A DNA stretch of 64,000 bases from Serripes groenlandicus (taxonomy: Eukaryota; Mollusca; Bivalvia; Cardiida; Cardiidae). The translations under genes and the position numbers were made by a program. Location of the stretch: NCBI GenBank assembly GCA_031761405.1, contig JASEVX010000080.1, positions 716,638-780,637 on the forward strand, given 5' to 3'. The notes under the pieces are model-generated. The model searched no databases. It was not told where the DNA came from and saw only the letters and a list, made by a program, of their open reading frames with translations. This document shows positions 1 through 12,225 of this stretch, piece by piece; position 1 is the stretch's first letter; each line of letters opens with the position of its first letter.

Positions 1-737
1 TACTTGATGTATCCATTGAAAGGTTATACAACCCTTTCTAACCATCACACCTATGAAACTAATCATGTTAAATAACACTATCCTGCATATAATGCAAATT
101 ATCACCCACTAAGAAATTGTGGTTAATGTTTTGCATGCAACTACATTAGAGTCCATTATCTCAGTAACTTAAATAAGCGGTGGAATAGTCGAGCGCGCTG
201 TCCTCCGACAGCTCTTGTTATTTTTATGGCAATTCCATTCGTTTGATTCATTCAATTGTTTAAGTTTTCAGTATTATGATTACTACAGTAAACCTGTTGG
301 TATATACATGTACATTAACATGTAATCACTGTAGGCTCTATATTCTAATATAAGACGGTACTACGTTTCAACAACTTGTAAACACAAGGCACATACTCTT
401 TCATTGCGATCCAATCCAAAGTGTTGGTTCTTTTTTACCACGAGGCAATGTGATAAGATTCTAAATTTTGCCAATGCCGTTCGGAACTTACCAACGTTGA
501 TCACATCTAAATACATTTGGAAAAACGAATTAGCTTGAAGTTAATGTAAAGCGATCTACTGAAAACAGTCCCCACCATTTATTTACATATTGTTCTTTTA
601 ATCTTTGTAGATATTTATATACATGTACATACAAAGTTAAATTTATTGATAACACTATGCTCAATCCACACGTATCCAAATCCATTTTTAGTATGATTAA
701 TTTAAATTTGTGTTACCAAATTCGAATGTCTTAAACC
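1..737. other. No feature recognised
   Basis: AT-rich, no repeat family or coding signal seen. Confidence 0.6.
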
Positions 738-982
738 ATCATATAAACCACGAGAAAACCAACACTGTTAACTCTGTGTGCATGCTGCGTAGGCTAACCC
801 GGGCAGACACGTCTCGCCTCCTGTGGAATTTTTGTTTCAGGAATCATTACTCTGTACCTCTATCCCTTTGGCACGGAATGTGTCGGCCCGGATAAGCCTG
901 AGCGGCCTGCGAAGGCTGATCTGGGTCGATACATTACGAAGAAAATCCACGATGTTGGTTTTCCCGTGTAACGGCTCATATA
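738..982 (+). mobile_element. MITE family B
   Basis: Left TIR partly lost (ATAAACCACGAGAAAACCAA); right end GTTTTCCCGTGTAACGGCTC intact. Confidence 0.8.
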
Positions 983-1754
983 GCTAGAGCATTTTCTAAC
1001 AAATGTGTGACTGTACCATCTGAACTAGTACTTTATAAACCCTTTAGACGCATACAAGCATACTGGAAATCGTCCACTGCCTCCAAGAGTCATCAATTGT
1101 CCTCAGGGGTACCGATATGTAGCGCTTCAAACGGTATGTATGTACATTTTCAACGCATAGAACACAAAGATAAGTCTCGATCTACACTGGTCACAAAATG
1201 CCCTAAGATTTGTAAACAGAACGTCGCTCTTACACTTATTATTATTGGTACTGAGTCCGAAACTAATCTATCGACATACACTATATATGAACCTTACCAA
1301 GGAAAACCCAGTCCTAGCGAATTTGTGACATTCGTAGTAGTTACAAAAGACTTTCTACACATCCAATCTGCAATTGTAAACGATTATTAAAATAAAAAGG
1401 TTAATGATAAAGTTCAGCGACTCACTTCGGGGAATAGTGCAAACTCAGATCGGACATCGCAGAGGTCGATTGTGTACACTTAGTTATTTTAAGGGGAAAC
1501 CAGTTTAATGTGCCAGCTTAATGCAGGCACCATCTGTTTGAAAGATGAACTTGTTGCAGCCTGTACATCTTGGGAGTCGTTAAATGTTAAATAGTCAATT
1601 AGACGGTTAGTATCACATGAACACGCTTTATTACCATATGCTCTATATGCAACCATGAACAACAATCGCGAATGCAAAAGGCTGGCGTATTGAAACAAGC
1701 ATATTAAAAGTATCTACCAATCAAACTATAAATATTAAATTAAGTTTAAATCAT
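983..1754. other. Unique sequence
   Basis: Contains a plus open frame of 127 codons (1007-1390) with no recognisable motif and no splice context; probably chance. Confidence 0.5.
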
Positions 1755-1855
1755 TGTGGCATAAGGAAAAATTCCTCATTTTGTGAAATATCACTTTTTT
1801 TCACAATATTTTCCAAAGTGGTCTGCTACAGAGGGGTCAAAATGCATGTTGCATT
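1755..1855. mobile_element. Family A relic
   Basis: TGTGGCATAAGGAAAAATTC, CACAATATTTTCCAAAGTGG and TCTGCTACAGAG match the core and right subterminal part; the termini are lost. Confidence 0.45.
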
Positions 1856-2296
1856 TTGGAATTGGTTAAACGTTAGAGAATGGTGTGCGTGATTGAAATC
1901 TCTGGGTTTCCTTTCGCTACCAATTGATACTCTGACTTGATGTAGCATTGATCAATGCTTTTCTTTGAAACGTATATTTCACTTTCGTATCTCGTAACTG
2001 AGCTGGTAGGAAAACAAACTTGAGGGATTCAATGAGCATATACAAAAGTGCATATTTTAACAGAAAATAAGATCTACTGCACAATTACACGAATGCAAAA
2101 CAACCTTCAACAGCATTATCTCTCAGTGTCTAATGGGGTATTCACTGTTAACCCTTTTCTTAGATACAGACAAAGTTGAGGTATCTCAGTTGCATTACGG
2201 AGCATGATTACCTTCCCATCTGTTTCCTAGCTTTCTCGCACCAGTCGTTAACTATCAAACAGTATCAGACGACCTGATACAATCATATATTTACTC
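1856..2296. other. No feature recognised
   Basis: TTAACCCTTTTCTTAGATAC near 2150 faintly resembles a family A end; nothing else. Confidence 0.5.
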
Positions 2297-2364
2297 AACT
2301 CAACCAAACCGAACTCAACTCAACTCAACTCAACTCAACTCAACTCAACTCAACTCAACTCAAT
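2297..2364. repeat. Pentanucleotide microsatellite (CAACT)n
   Basis: About 13 units, pure in the second half. Confidence 0.95.
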
Positions 2365-2365
2365 T

Positions 2366-2929
2366 GTATTAGACATTAGGTTAAATAAAAATGCCAACGG
2401 CCAGCCATAAACAATAGATACATGAAAGTAATGACAATGGTAAATATTTACATACTATACGTACATTGGTCACAATATATACATATACTGCTGAAAAAGT
2501 AATAACATGCTATAAATGTTGCCGTATTGACTTGCTTCTTTATTGTTTTGGATGCCATTATTAATCACATTTAGTAACGGTTGGCCAAGTTATGGTAAGG
2601 AATTTTGTTCTTTAGATCAGGTGTGTGAAGTTAGCGCGTAGATCGTGGAATTTCGGACAAATGCATAGGAAGTGTCATGTTTTTGGTCGAATATGAATGA
2701 TGCTAGTAACAATTGTCGGACATTATGCGTGTCCGAACCGATCGACAACCAACGTTGTTGCCTATAGAGCTTTCAACAACTGTTGGGTATTTCAGTGACT
2801 GGCTATCTCTCACTTGTCGTCGATATAAGATTCTTACCGGGCAACTAGTTACATTCTCATATATCGACAGCCTTCGTTGTTATACCGAGTGAACCATAGC
2901 AAATCAGCGGAACCAACTGTTTACTCTTT
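2366..2929. other. No feature recognised
   Basis: Mixed unique sequence. Confidence 0.55.
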
Positions 2930-3133
2930 CCCTGCCACATTTCATGAAGTCGACTCTTCCATGTTGAAAATTGGACCACCCCATTTTACATAGAAATAGG
3001 AAATTTCGTAAAATGTAATGTCTAAGTGGCAAACAATGCAGATTTCAGGGTGGCCAGCTTGATACGAGTTGTCTCACATGAATATACATTACTTGCGAAA
3101 GCCTTTAATTGCCTTTAGCAGTGAATGGGTTAA
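2930..3133. mobile_element. Family F, degenerate
   Basis: GTCGACTCTTCCATGTTGAA, GGCAAACAATGCAGATTTCA, CTTTAGCAGTGAATGGGTTAA. Confidence 0.6.
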
Positions 3134-3183
3134 TGAAAAACGAAGCATGACTCCGAGACAGGCATAAGTTAATCATATTTAAG

Positions 3184-3354
3184 CATATCCCTTATCGCCA
3201 TAAGACGCATATGCATTAGAGGGCTTTTCGACGCCTATTAGGCTGTCGGCATTTGACGCATATATATGCATTCTACGATATTTGACGCCTATGAAGCTAT
3301 CGACATTTGAAGCCTATCCAGAGGATTTTTACGCCTATGACTGTCGGCATTTTC

Positions 3355-3400
<46 letters not shown>

Positions 3401-3612
3401 ACGACATTTGACGCCTATGAAGCTGTCAACATTTGATGCCTAAACACTAGAAAGTTTTTGACACCTACGCATCAGACGGTATTTGACGCCTATAAAGCTG
3501 TCGACACTAGAAGGTTTTTGACACCTATGCATCACACGGTATTTGACGCCCATGTAACAGACGGTATTAAACGCCTATGCCCCCAGACGGTATTTGACGC
3601 TTCAGACGATAT
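3184..3612. repeat. Degenerate TTTGACGCCTAT satellite with an embedded (TA)n
   Basis: TTTGACGCCTATGAAGCTGT and variants recur more than ten times at irregular spacing; (TA)n at 3356-3398 splits the array. The 64-codon open frame here is a repeat by-product. Confidence 0.85.
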
Positions 3613-4044
3613 TTCACAAACTGCAGGTAAAGAAAAGTTTGCTCATGATTAAATACTAGTATACCAAATACTTTTTCATTGTTTTCAATGCAGACGACTC
3701 TAAATATATCATATTAGGTAAATATTTAATTAAAATATAGACAAAGTAGGCTATCAACATTCAAATAACGGGGAAACGGAAAACTGTCAGCGGACAGGAA
3801 GACGCACTTTTAGACAACAAAATCTTTAAATTTATTCCATGCAAAAGTAATATTCCAAATGGATTGCGCGAGGGCCAAGATTTGACGGTGGTGTCCATTT
3901 ATCAAAATGTATTAGAAGTATTGGTTGACAGGGGTAAACAATAACGAAAAGTCCGGGGGTTTTCATCATAAAAGATGAAAATCAATCTGATAAAGTGAGG
4001 CTCCATCGAAAACTGACTACTACCGCTAATGCCTCATCCATTCC
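3613..4044. other. No feature recognised
   Basis: Unique sequence between a satellite and a MITE. Confidence 0.55.
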
Positions 4045-4268
4045 ATTAACCCTTTCCCACTTACAGACGCATGTGTGATGCATCTGCAGACGACAACATT
4101 AATAACATTGTTGCAAAAGGAGAAAGTGTTTATCATGAGTAATTTCTACATTTATCAACTATGTTTTCAACTGTAATCAATAACAGTAATACTTGTATTA
4201 ATAAACAATGTCGACATTTGTAACTAGATACTTTTTAATGTCATCCGTCGTATGTAGGAAAGGTTTTA
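4045..4268 (+). mobile_element. MITE family A, degenerate
   Basis: TTAACCCTTTCCCACTTACA at the left and GTATGTAGGAAAGG at the right; the hairpin apex is eroded (GAGAAAGTGTTTATCATGAG). Confidence 0.75.
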
Positions 4269-4453
4269 AGCATGGTTGGGCCGGATGATTTAACAGCCTA
4301 TTTCATCCGCCCTGAATTTTGACAGTTTCTAACATCGTTATGGACGGGTTATTGATAACTTCTGATACAAGGGTAGCCAACAATGTAGACTGGTTGTTTT
4401 TGGTCTGTGTTGTTCGCAAATGCGTCGTAAACCGTGTATATTAGAATATACAA

Positions 4454-4720
4454 ATGAGCCGTTCCAAGAGAAAAACAAATATTATGGAAACTGCGTAATA
4501 TATCGACCCGGGTCAGCCTGCGTAGTCCGTGCAGGCTTATCCGGACCGGCACATTCCGTCACAGGGGTATACAGGTATAGAGTAATGATTCCTGAAACAG
4601 AAAATCCACAGGAGGCGAACAGTGTTTGTCCGGATTAGCCTGCGCTGCATGCTTAGGCTGATCCGGGTCGATATTTTACGCAGAGTCAACAATGCTGTTT
4701 TTTTCGCAGAACGGCTCAAA
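4454..4720 (-). mobile_element. MITE family B
   Basis: ATGAGCCGTTCCAAGAG at the left and CGCAGAACGGCTCAAAT at the right; internal order reversed. Confidence 0.85.
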
Positions 4721-5104
4721 TGTTGCTTGACGTCACAAAGAGTGGGATAAGGGTTAACCCTTTACTCCTTTTTTAATGCAATGTATACCATACAGATCGG
4801 TAATCTTGTTTTAATATGCATGCATGCAGTTTCGTTCTTAAAACGTTTGTCTTTGTTTCAGAATATTAGTATGGATACTCTGCGAAAACCAACATTAGCG
4901 TATGAATTTACACCTGTCGAAAAACGAAAAAGAACCTTGATCACTGCTAAGAATCTAAATAGATACTGCTTTACAGAAATCTCTTGAAACCTTTTATGAC
5001 TAATTGGCGAACAGTGCGGATGCGCTGGATGATCTGGCTCTACACTGGTCGGAATTGCCGAATTATTCCAAGAGCACCGCTCATTCAATAGTAGTAATAA
5101 TCTC

Positions 5105-5288
5105 TCAGATGCAGACAGCAGTTTTGAAAACATTGTGGCCAAAGGGAAAATTGATCATGATGAGCAATTTCTCCTTTGGCCACAATGTGTTCAACTTTAG
5201 TAACAATTAAGCTATATTTTTCTGGTTTTCGTTACAATGTTTTCAAAGTCGTCTGCTGCAGATGTGTTGTATGTGGGCAAAGGGTTAA
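5105..5288 (+). mobile_element. MITE family A, left end missing
   Basis: Well-preserved core hairpin GGAAAATTGATCATGATGAG / AATTTCTCCTTTGGCC and right end GTGGGCAAAGGGTTAA. An isolated left-end-like TTAACCCTTTACTCC lies at 4755-4769, so an insertion between the two parts is possible. Confidence 0.75.
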
Positions 5289-5521
5289 TGCTTCAGGACA
5301 GACGAACCAAGGTTAGTTCTTATTCTTTTTTCTGTTACACTTCAGTCTTCATTTAGATTAATGATCAATTCATTTGACTGTGATGCGGATTCAAGTCTTA
5401 TATGGTTTATGTGATCTTTCACATGGTTGACATTAAGAGAAAGTGTTCTCATGTTATTCATATTAACGTGTATCAACTGACTGGATGTTGGAAAACGAAA
5501 CTGATATTACTTGCTTGCAAT

Positions 5522-5738
5522 GATATGAGCCTTTCCGCGAGAAAAACCAGCCTTGTGGATTCTGCGTAAAGTATCGACCCGGATCAGCCTAAGCATGCCG
5601 CGCATACTAACCCGGACAGACACTTTTCGCCTCCTGTGGATGTTCTGTTCCAGGAATCTATACCTCTATACCTCTACCCCCTTGAGACGGAATGTGCCGT
5701 CCCGGATTAGCATACGTTTTCTCTTGGAAAGGCTTATA
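5522..5738 (+). mobile_element. Family B with 3' internal deletion
   Basis: Complete up to GTCCCGGATTAGCATAC, then jumps to GTTTTCTCTTGGAAAGGCTT; about 50 bp lost. Confidence 0.82.
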
Positions 5739-5749
5739 TTACATATTTA

Positions 5750-5850
5750 GCTTTGATAATCATTGTGGCAAATGGAGAAATTTCTCATAACGAACAAGGT
5801 CTCCTTTAGCCAAAATGATTTCAAAAGTCGTCTGCTGCAGAGGCGTTTAA
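5750..5850 (-). mobile_element. Family A fragment
   Basis: Core (CATTGTGGCAAATGGAGAAA) and GTCGTCTGCTGCAGAGGCGT only, directly after a family B copy. Confidence 0.6.
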
Positions 5851-6466
5851 TTTTATAAACTGAAAATACAGTACTAAATAATCAGTCCGATTCATTTCCC
5901 ATTTTTGGTATGAGCGGTGCTCTAGGAAAGTCCACTTTGACGTAATTATTACACGTGTGGATACTATTTCTAGTTTACACTTTATGGTTGCGCCAGATTA
6001 TTGATATAGTAGAGGCAAAAACGTAAACCTGGCCTGACAATGGAACAGACATTTAATACGAGAAAATCAAATATCTTATAGGATAGTTCCTTGAAAACAG
6101 ACTTCGTTTCAATTAAACGTTAAAAACGTTTAGTTTTTTTTTTTATACTTAACGGTGAATCTATGTTTATATTGGACGCAGCAGATATCTTACATGTAAA
6201 CAACATTCACACTTTCAATTGAAACACATCGTCTCTGATACGTTAAGGGTGTGGTATTCGAGGAGATGAATTATTAACTACCAGTGAAAAGGGCTAATTT
6301 ATTGATCAAATACATTTAGCCTCATAAACCAGAGATTTTCCATTTCGGATGGGACATAATTTTGAACGCCTAGTAAAGTGCCGAAGTCTTCTTTGTATCA
6401 CTACGGAATGCTGTTTCCGCCATAGCTTTGTCGACTTGATAGATACGCGATAACTCGAAATCTTCA
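5851..6466. other. No feature recognised
   Basis: Unique AT-rich sequence before the inverted-repeat unit. Confidence 0.55.
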
Positions 6467-7258
6467 GATCGATATTATCGCGCTAAGTTCTAGTTGTCGA
6501 CCATAAACATGTAAATAATAAACGTCAAGTTGTTGACCATAAACATGTAAATAGTAAACGTCAAGTTGTTGACCATAAACATGTAAATAGTAAACGTCAA
6601 GTTTTTGACTATAAACATATAAATAATAAACGTCAAGTTGTCGACCATAAACATGTAAATAGTAAACGTCAAGTTGTTGACCATAAACATGTAAATAGTT
6701 AACGTCAACGTCAAGTTGTTGACCATAAACATATAAATAATAAACGTCAAGTTGTTGACAATAAACATATAAATAATAGACGTCAGATTATCGACCATAA
6801 ACATTTAAATAGTAAACGTCAAGTTGTCGACCTAAATTTTCGGCTCGACAACAAGAAATGCTGATGAATTTAAGTCGAAAATATAGCGTTATTGTCAGCT
6901 AGTCGACTTGGGGCGATTTGAACTTAGGGGAGACCTATCATCCGGGATCAAATCTTGGAGTCGAAAATGATTATATCAGGATATAAATGGAGGGAAGTAG
7001 AAAATGATGGTGGTAACATTTTAAAAAATGAGATTTTTTTTTGTTCGATGTGAAATCTTATGAACAGAGATACTTACGATCTCGCAAATCTGGTAAGTTT
7101 TAAGCCTACACCGACATGCTTTACTACGGTTTATCCACCCTTAAAATCGTCCTAAGTCGACAAGCTGAAATTAGCGTGATAGTATCGACTTAAAAACTTC
7201 AACATTTTTAGCTGTCGAGTCGACAATTTAAGTTAAAATTAACGCGATAATATCGATC
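6467..7258. mobile_element. Inverted-repeat unit enclosing a tandem array
   Basis: GATCGATATTATCGCGCTAA (6467-6486) is matched in inverse at 7239-7258 with one mismatch. A second inner pair lies at 6872-6908 and 7154-7191 (AAGTCGA ... GTCGACTT). It may be an unnamed DNA element; no coding capacity and no clear target duplication. Confidence 0.5.
6490..6834. repeat. 36-bp tandem array, about 9 copies
   Basis: Unit GTTGACCATAAACATGTAAA plus TAGTAAACGTCAAGTT. One unit carries an extra CGTCAA. Because 36 is divisible by 3, the minus strand gives a 104-codon frame of 12-residue repeats, which is not a gene. Confidence 0.95.
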
Positions 7259-7559
7259 CAACATCAACGACTTTTCTGCTTGTTGGGGTCAGATTATCAG
7301 CGCAACAAAGTAAAATAAGACGTCTTATGTCGCGTTAAGTCGGGAACAGGATTTAGTATATGAACTTAAATTATTCTGTCGTACGTTAACATTTTTTCTT
7401 ATTGAATTGCTTTTACTATGATTTGATAAATGAGTAACATATCATGTTGACCACGATTAAACTGTACGTTGGTGCATTCTTATCTTGGTCTACATTTGTC
7501 CTTAATGTTTAATGTACTAAAGTAGTTATATTACAAGATAAGTGAATGGATGGTGTTTA

Positions 7560-7908
7560 AAGGTGCTGAACTCCAGATGAAGATAACGAAATTGAAATTT
7601 TGAAATTTCTGCAAATATTGCTAATAGTGAAAACAAAGTAAGTAATAAATAGTTCAAATCTATTTTGACAGTAAATGTTGAATAAAAAGTCAAATGGAAG
7701 TCATGAACATGTACAACCTTTGGCTAACAGGGTAGTCTACCCAGTAAAAATGAAGCATAAACGATCTATATTTAAATGTTTATGGTACTTGAAGGTGAAA
7801 TTATTTCTCTAATTTTATCCCAGAATTATGATTCTAATATTTCAAGACATCTTTTGAACAGTTTTTAAACTTTGACTTTATTATATTTAATCTGGAGTGC
7901 AGCACCTA
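7560..7908. mobile_element. MITE family H
   Basis: AAGGTGCTGAACTCCAGATG start and ATCTGGAGTGCAGCACCT end; conserved middle GGTAGTCTACCCAGTAAAAA and TGAAGCATAAA. Confidence 0.78.
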
Positions 7909-7981
7909 CCTTTATAGGTCCGCTCGCAAAATAGTTAATTCTGCATGGTGTGATAAAACAAAATCAAAAGACCTGAACCTC

Positions 7982-8186
7982 TTAACTCTGTCAGCGCCAA
8001 TGGCATTATTGGGATTGTTGCAAACAATGCAGATTCAGGTGAGTCAGTTCGTAACGAGTTGTCTCACCTGAAATCAGCATTGTTCGCATTTTAGTTATCA
8101 AAATATCAAAAAGATCATAATAAATGTGAAGTGGAGAGGCCCGATTTTGAACATTGACTTAAACAATTCGGCGCTGAAAGAGTTAA
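7982..8186. mobile_element. MITE family F
   Basis: TTAACTCTGTCAGCGCC to GGCGCTGAAAGAGTTAA; palindrome GTTCGTAACGAGTTGTCTCA. Confidence 0.88.
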
Positions 8187-8756
8187 TGAATCAGACTTAA
8201 GAGCGATGTCAACTGCTAGTGAGCCCGAGCGTATCACGCAGAATGACGTTAAAATAACACATTGTGTTCAATACTACATAACTTCAGTTATACAGGATGA
8301 TTAACATTGGCTCAATTGCAAAAAAAAAACCCATATGGTTGATATTATGATAACAGAAATATATTTAGTACCATTATCTAGGATAATTCTGACACGGTTG
8401 CAAAGTAATCCATTTTCACACGCGAAGAAACGAATTTGTTTTAATGCCGAGTGGTGTTTTAGTCTAACCTATTGCACATTTTGGACTCTTTATAAAAAGT
8501 AAGATCTGAAGATGGCAATGTATCGTATGTGTATTGGTCGCTCACTTGAAATACGTCATAAGAACCGATGTGCTGGCTTGGTACCATCGTAAATATTTGT
8601 CTTATTAAATATCTCTATATAATCAAACTCACGAGCATTCTGTCTACATTCTGTCGACCGATTTCCAAATACCCATACACAAAAATAACCCATATCTTTA
8701 CAATGAGCGAATGATTTCGTAAATGACCGCTGCAAATAAAGAGGTATGACCGTTCG
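8187..8756. other. No feature recognised
   Basis: Unique sequence; nothing supported. Confidence 0.55.
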
Positions 8757-8766
8757 TCTGTATCAA

Positions 8767-8901
8767 TTGATTTATTGATTGGTGTTTAACGCCGCTTTTA
8801 ACAATTGTTCCGTTATATCACGGAGTTTCCTTGGTAGGTTACCAGTACTACCGGTCCATTTATCCTGATACCAGCCAGTCAGCCGTAATCTAACAAAGTA
8901 A
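8767..8901 (-). mobile_element. SINE (type D), 5'-truncated
   Basis: Tail and body only (TTGATTTATTGATTGGTGTT ... ATCCTGATACCAGCCAGTCA). Exact duplication TCTGTATCAA at 8757-8766 and 8902-8911. Confidence 0.85.
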
Positions 8902-8958
8902 TCTGTATCAACTAAAGGGTTTTACGTACATAATCGGTTGATATAGAGGGTTCTTCGT

Positions 8959-9171
8959 TTAACTCTTCAGCGCCAAAGGCAAAATTGAGTTTTTTGCAAA
9001 CAATACAGAACCAGGCGAGTCAGCTCGTAACGAGCTGTCACAACTGAAATCAGCATTGTTTGCCTTTTAACTATGAAACTACTCCAAAACTCTTATTGCA
9101 TGAGAAATGGAAACGCCCGATTGTTAACAGGTACGAGTTCACATCAAACAATTCGGCGCTGAAAGAGTTAA
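8959..9171. mobile_element. MITE family F
   Basis: TTAACTCTTCAGCGCC to GGCGCTGAAAGAGTTAA; apex CAGCTCGTAACGAGCTG. Confidence 0.88.
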
Positions 9172-10319
9172 TATGAATTTATGTCAGACTTCGTCCTGGT
9201 ACATAGTGCCTACTGCCTAGCCGGTCTATATTGTTTCGATATTAACGTTTCATATTTCACATTATATTCACACTGCTCTGCGAGAGCACTTACTTCCCAA
9301 CACGTTTATGAAACGATAGTAAGTTTATAAGCTTTTTATTGTGAGTGATGATTTGTTTTTTTCTCCATTTGATATACCATGATGTCAAGTTGCGAAAACG
9401 CATTATTTGTCTGCGATATAAATATGTATCAATCCTGTATGCGTATTTTAATGTCATGTTTAAACTTGCTCATCTGCTTATCAACGTCTATCTTGGTAAA
9501 GTAGCAAACACTCGTAGACCAATAGTTTCGCTCTGCTGGATGAAAACTTTGCAGAATGGTACAATAACTTCGTTCTGATGAGTGGCGATCTGACAGAATG
9601 GTTCTGCTGAACGGCAATTTTTGAGAATAAGGATTGCATTTAAACTGATACAGGTCACAAATACCAACTAAATTCTTTGTTTCCTTGTAAATCGACCAGA
9701 ACCGGTTTTTCACATTCTCTACTTTCTCTTTCAAGCAAGTTCAACATACTAAACTCAAATGAATCATTTCCAGTGCATCATACACATATTTACAAAGAAT
9801 TTAAACTGTTAATACATTCGATGCATTCTGGTGATGGTATACACTCAGTTCTACGAAAACAAAGTTTTTTAAGGACTGTTTGGCTAGCAAATTAGCATGT
9901 TCACGGATGTATTTGGCGTAATTTGACCTACATCGGAGCTCGCATCACAGAATTGCAGGTTGTCCTGCTTAAAACCCTCGTAACGGAAGTGTAATACTGC
10001 CGAACACAATGTAAAACGGCATTCACCTTGCCATGTTCAAGATTGTGTATATTGTATCCATGTTTATTTTACAAACAGACGATTCGTAACAATACGATAA
10101 ACAACAGTACGGTATGTTTTCCAATTACAATGTGCTGTTTAATCGAGATTTGAACTGATTGTTCGAATCAGGTATACTATCTGTCGAAAGCATTGCAAAT
10201 GATGTTTATATCTCATCCAATAGCATATAAGTTATATCACAGCGTTACGAGTACATCATTACTAGTATGTCTATATCGGCACCGGTACATCAGTCGTAAT
10301 ACTCTACCCACAATCCAGA
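9172..10319. other. Unique sequence with short open frames
   Basis: A minus frame of 101 codons (9429-9734) and a plus frame of 77 overlap; no motif or consistent splice sites. Confidence 0.5.
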
Positions 10320-10917
10320 TCGCTGATTGGTGGTGTACGCCGTGCTCAACAGCATTCCAGTCAGGGGCGTAGCCTTGCAATAATCAATGTGTAGGCCGTC
10401 TCGTGAGAAAATCAACATTGTGGACTCTGCGTAAAGTACCGAAACCGGATCAGCCTAAGCATGCCACACAGGCCTACCCGGATAGACACTTTTCGCCTCC
10501 TGTGGATTTTCTGTTTCAGGAATTAATACTCTATATATACGTCTGTCCACCTAAGACGGAATGTGTCGGCCAGATCAGTCTGCGCGGACAGCGCAGGCTG
10601 ATCTGGTCGATACATTACGCAGATGTCTATCGCCGCGTCTGCATTTTGGGGCATTTTGAGAAAAAAATGGCACGTGCATACATTGCCTAAAGGGAGCTAC
10701 GCCCCTGCCAGTATAATATATATAATACTACCGGTATAATTTATCGTGACACCCATGCACTAGTCGCAATAATATCCCCGCATCATTGAGCACAAGGATA
10801 GAAGCAATAACATTTACCACCATTTTAAAGTTGTTTTGGTGTGAACCGACCAGGTATCGAACCCTGGTCTCCCGAACCCAAAAACGGACACACAAACCAA
10901 TTCACCACCATGAGCGC
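10320..10917 (-). mobile_element. SINE (type E) interrupted by B2
   Basis: Tail side GATTGGTGGTGTACGCC at 10324 and body/head from 10713: ACTACCGGTATAATTTATCG, then B box on the minus strand (TATCGAACCCTGGTC as read forward) and GGACACAC. Confidence 0.75.
10362..10707 (+). mobile_element. MITE family B2, 346 bp, with 5-bp target duplication
   Basis: Ends CAGGGGCGTAGC and GAGCTACGCCCCTG; flanked by CCAGT at 10357-10361 and 10708-10712. Between them lies a B-type body (CGTCTCGTGAGAAAATCAAC to GATCTGGTCGATACATTACG) followed by the B2-only tail GCTGCATTTTGGGGCATTTT and GGCACGTGC. CAGGGG ends are typical of hAT-like elements and 5-bp duplications of the hAT5-type subgroup; the class assignment is inference. 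It interrupts a SINE. Confidence 0.88.
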
Positions 10918-11149
10918 TGAAAACGGAAAGCCCATTCTACCATTTGAACGGTGTTCCAGGGAAACCTTAACGTAATTATTATCCAATTGAACAAATGTCT
11001 TCCTACGCATTTATGATATCGAATTCAAATAGAAAATGTTGATTTGGAGTGTTAATTACCCTGCTATCATCGTTTGGCGAACAGTGCAGAGCGCGGATAC
11101 GCATGCTGGTCTGAATATTCACTAGTTGTAAACACATTATGATTGGTTT

Positions 11150-11432
11150 CCGCAATTCTCGAACACGTCTTATCCGCTTTAAGGCGGACACTCTAACCAC
11201 TTCACGACTGTGTCGCGTTTACGAAAGCAACGTGCACATATACGACGGAATGTGTCGGCCGGATCAGTCTGCGCGGACAGCGCAGGCTGATCTGGTCGAT
11301 ACATTACGCAGATGTCTATCGCCACAGCTGCATTTTGGGGCATTCCGATCACTTTTCATTTTGTAAAGTTGGTACGACCCGACTAGGTATCGCACCCGTG
11401 TGGTCCGCTGTTATGGCGGACGGTCTTACAAC
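11150..11432 (-). mobile_element. SINE head fragments around a B2 piece
   Basis: AAGGCGGACACTCTAACCAC (11182) and GTACGACCCGACTAGGTATC (11372) resemble type D/E heads; poorly preserved. Confidence 0.35.
11242..11342 (+). mobile_element. B2 fragment (3' half without terminus)
   Basis: GGAATGTGTCGGCCGGATCA through GCTGCATTTTGGGGCATT; neither end present. Confidence 0.75.
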
Positions 11433-11629
11433 TTCAACATGTAACAATTGTAACGGACATTCAGTTAGGGATAGTTGCACACTCATAGGGCAGTCGAGAA
11501 ATCTATCGACGTTCGTGCCGATTTGTATTAAAGTAAATATTTGTGATATATCAGATGTGTCTATCAAATTAGTTTTGTGTTGTCTGGTAATTTGAGGCTA
11601 CACGTCGGCCGATCGAATCAAAGATAAAG

Positions 11630-11858
11630 TTAGCCCTTTCCAACCTGTAGGCGCATTTGGCGCATTTGCGGCAGACGACGTTTGAAAACATTGTGACAAA
11701 AGAAGAAATTGCTCATCATGAGCAATTGCTCCTTTTGTCACAATGTTTTAAACTCTATTCTATTATCATACCTACATTTACGGACATTTTTCATGTTTTT
11801 TGTCAAGATATGTTTTCAAAGTCGTCTGATGCAGAAGTGTTGTATGTAGGAAAGGGTT
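11630..11858 (+). mobile_element. MITE family A
   Basis: Left TTAGCCCTTTCC has a mutated target site; the core apex TTGCTCATCATGAGCAA is a perfect palindrome; right end GTAGGAAAGGGTTA. Confidence 0.8.
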
Positions 11859-12004
11859 ATCCGAAGTGAGAGAGATAAATAGAGAGACGGCTATCCTAAA
11901 GGAACAGACTGATGAGTCGTGTAAGGCGTCACTTGTAAGTGAACGGTGCTTCACAATAACCGACCTTATTTGCTTTTCGCGCAGCTTCATCTGGTGGTTT
12001 TTTT

Positions 12005-12225
12005 TGGGAAATCCGCCGTGGCCGAGTGCTTAGCGTCGGGGATTGGAAACCGGGCGTCCCGGGTTCGATCCTCAATCGCAGCAGTCATGGTGGGGTGCCG
12101 AGTGCCCAAGAGCAAGACCATTACCTAGCCTAATACTGGTTTGTTTTCAAAAGGATCAATAATAAGCGAACTGTCGCCGTGATATAACTGAATTTCTTTT
12201 GAAAATGGCATAAAACCCCAATACA
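12005..12225 (+). mobile_element. SINE with Leu/Ser-type tRNA head
   Basis: A box GTGGCCGAGTGCTTAGCG, B box GGGTTCGATCCTC, then the shared 3' part GTCGCCGTGATATAACTGAA and AAAACCCCAA. Confidence 0.8.

Noticed and set aside
1007..1390. Plus open frame of 127 codons
   Set aside because: No motif, no known family, no splice or initiation context; plausible by chance in this much sequence.
1430..1482. Minus segment ending in a GTGAGT donor
   Set aside because: Short, weak acceptor, no residue pattern expected for the next Ig exon (V-x-W missing).
2297..2364. (CAACT)n considered as a telomere-like or CRISPR-like repeat
   Set aside because: Simple pentanucleotide microsatellite without spacers.
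6490..6804. Minus open frame of 104 codons made of 12-residue repeats
   Set aside because: It is the translation of a 36-bp DNA array, which stays open because the unit is a multiple of three.
11881..11936. Plus segment before GTAAGT
   Set aside because: Weak acceptor and no protein similarity recognised.
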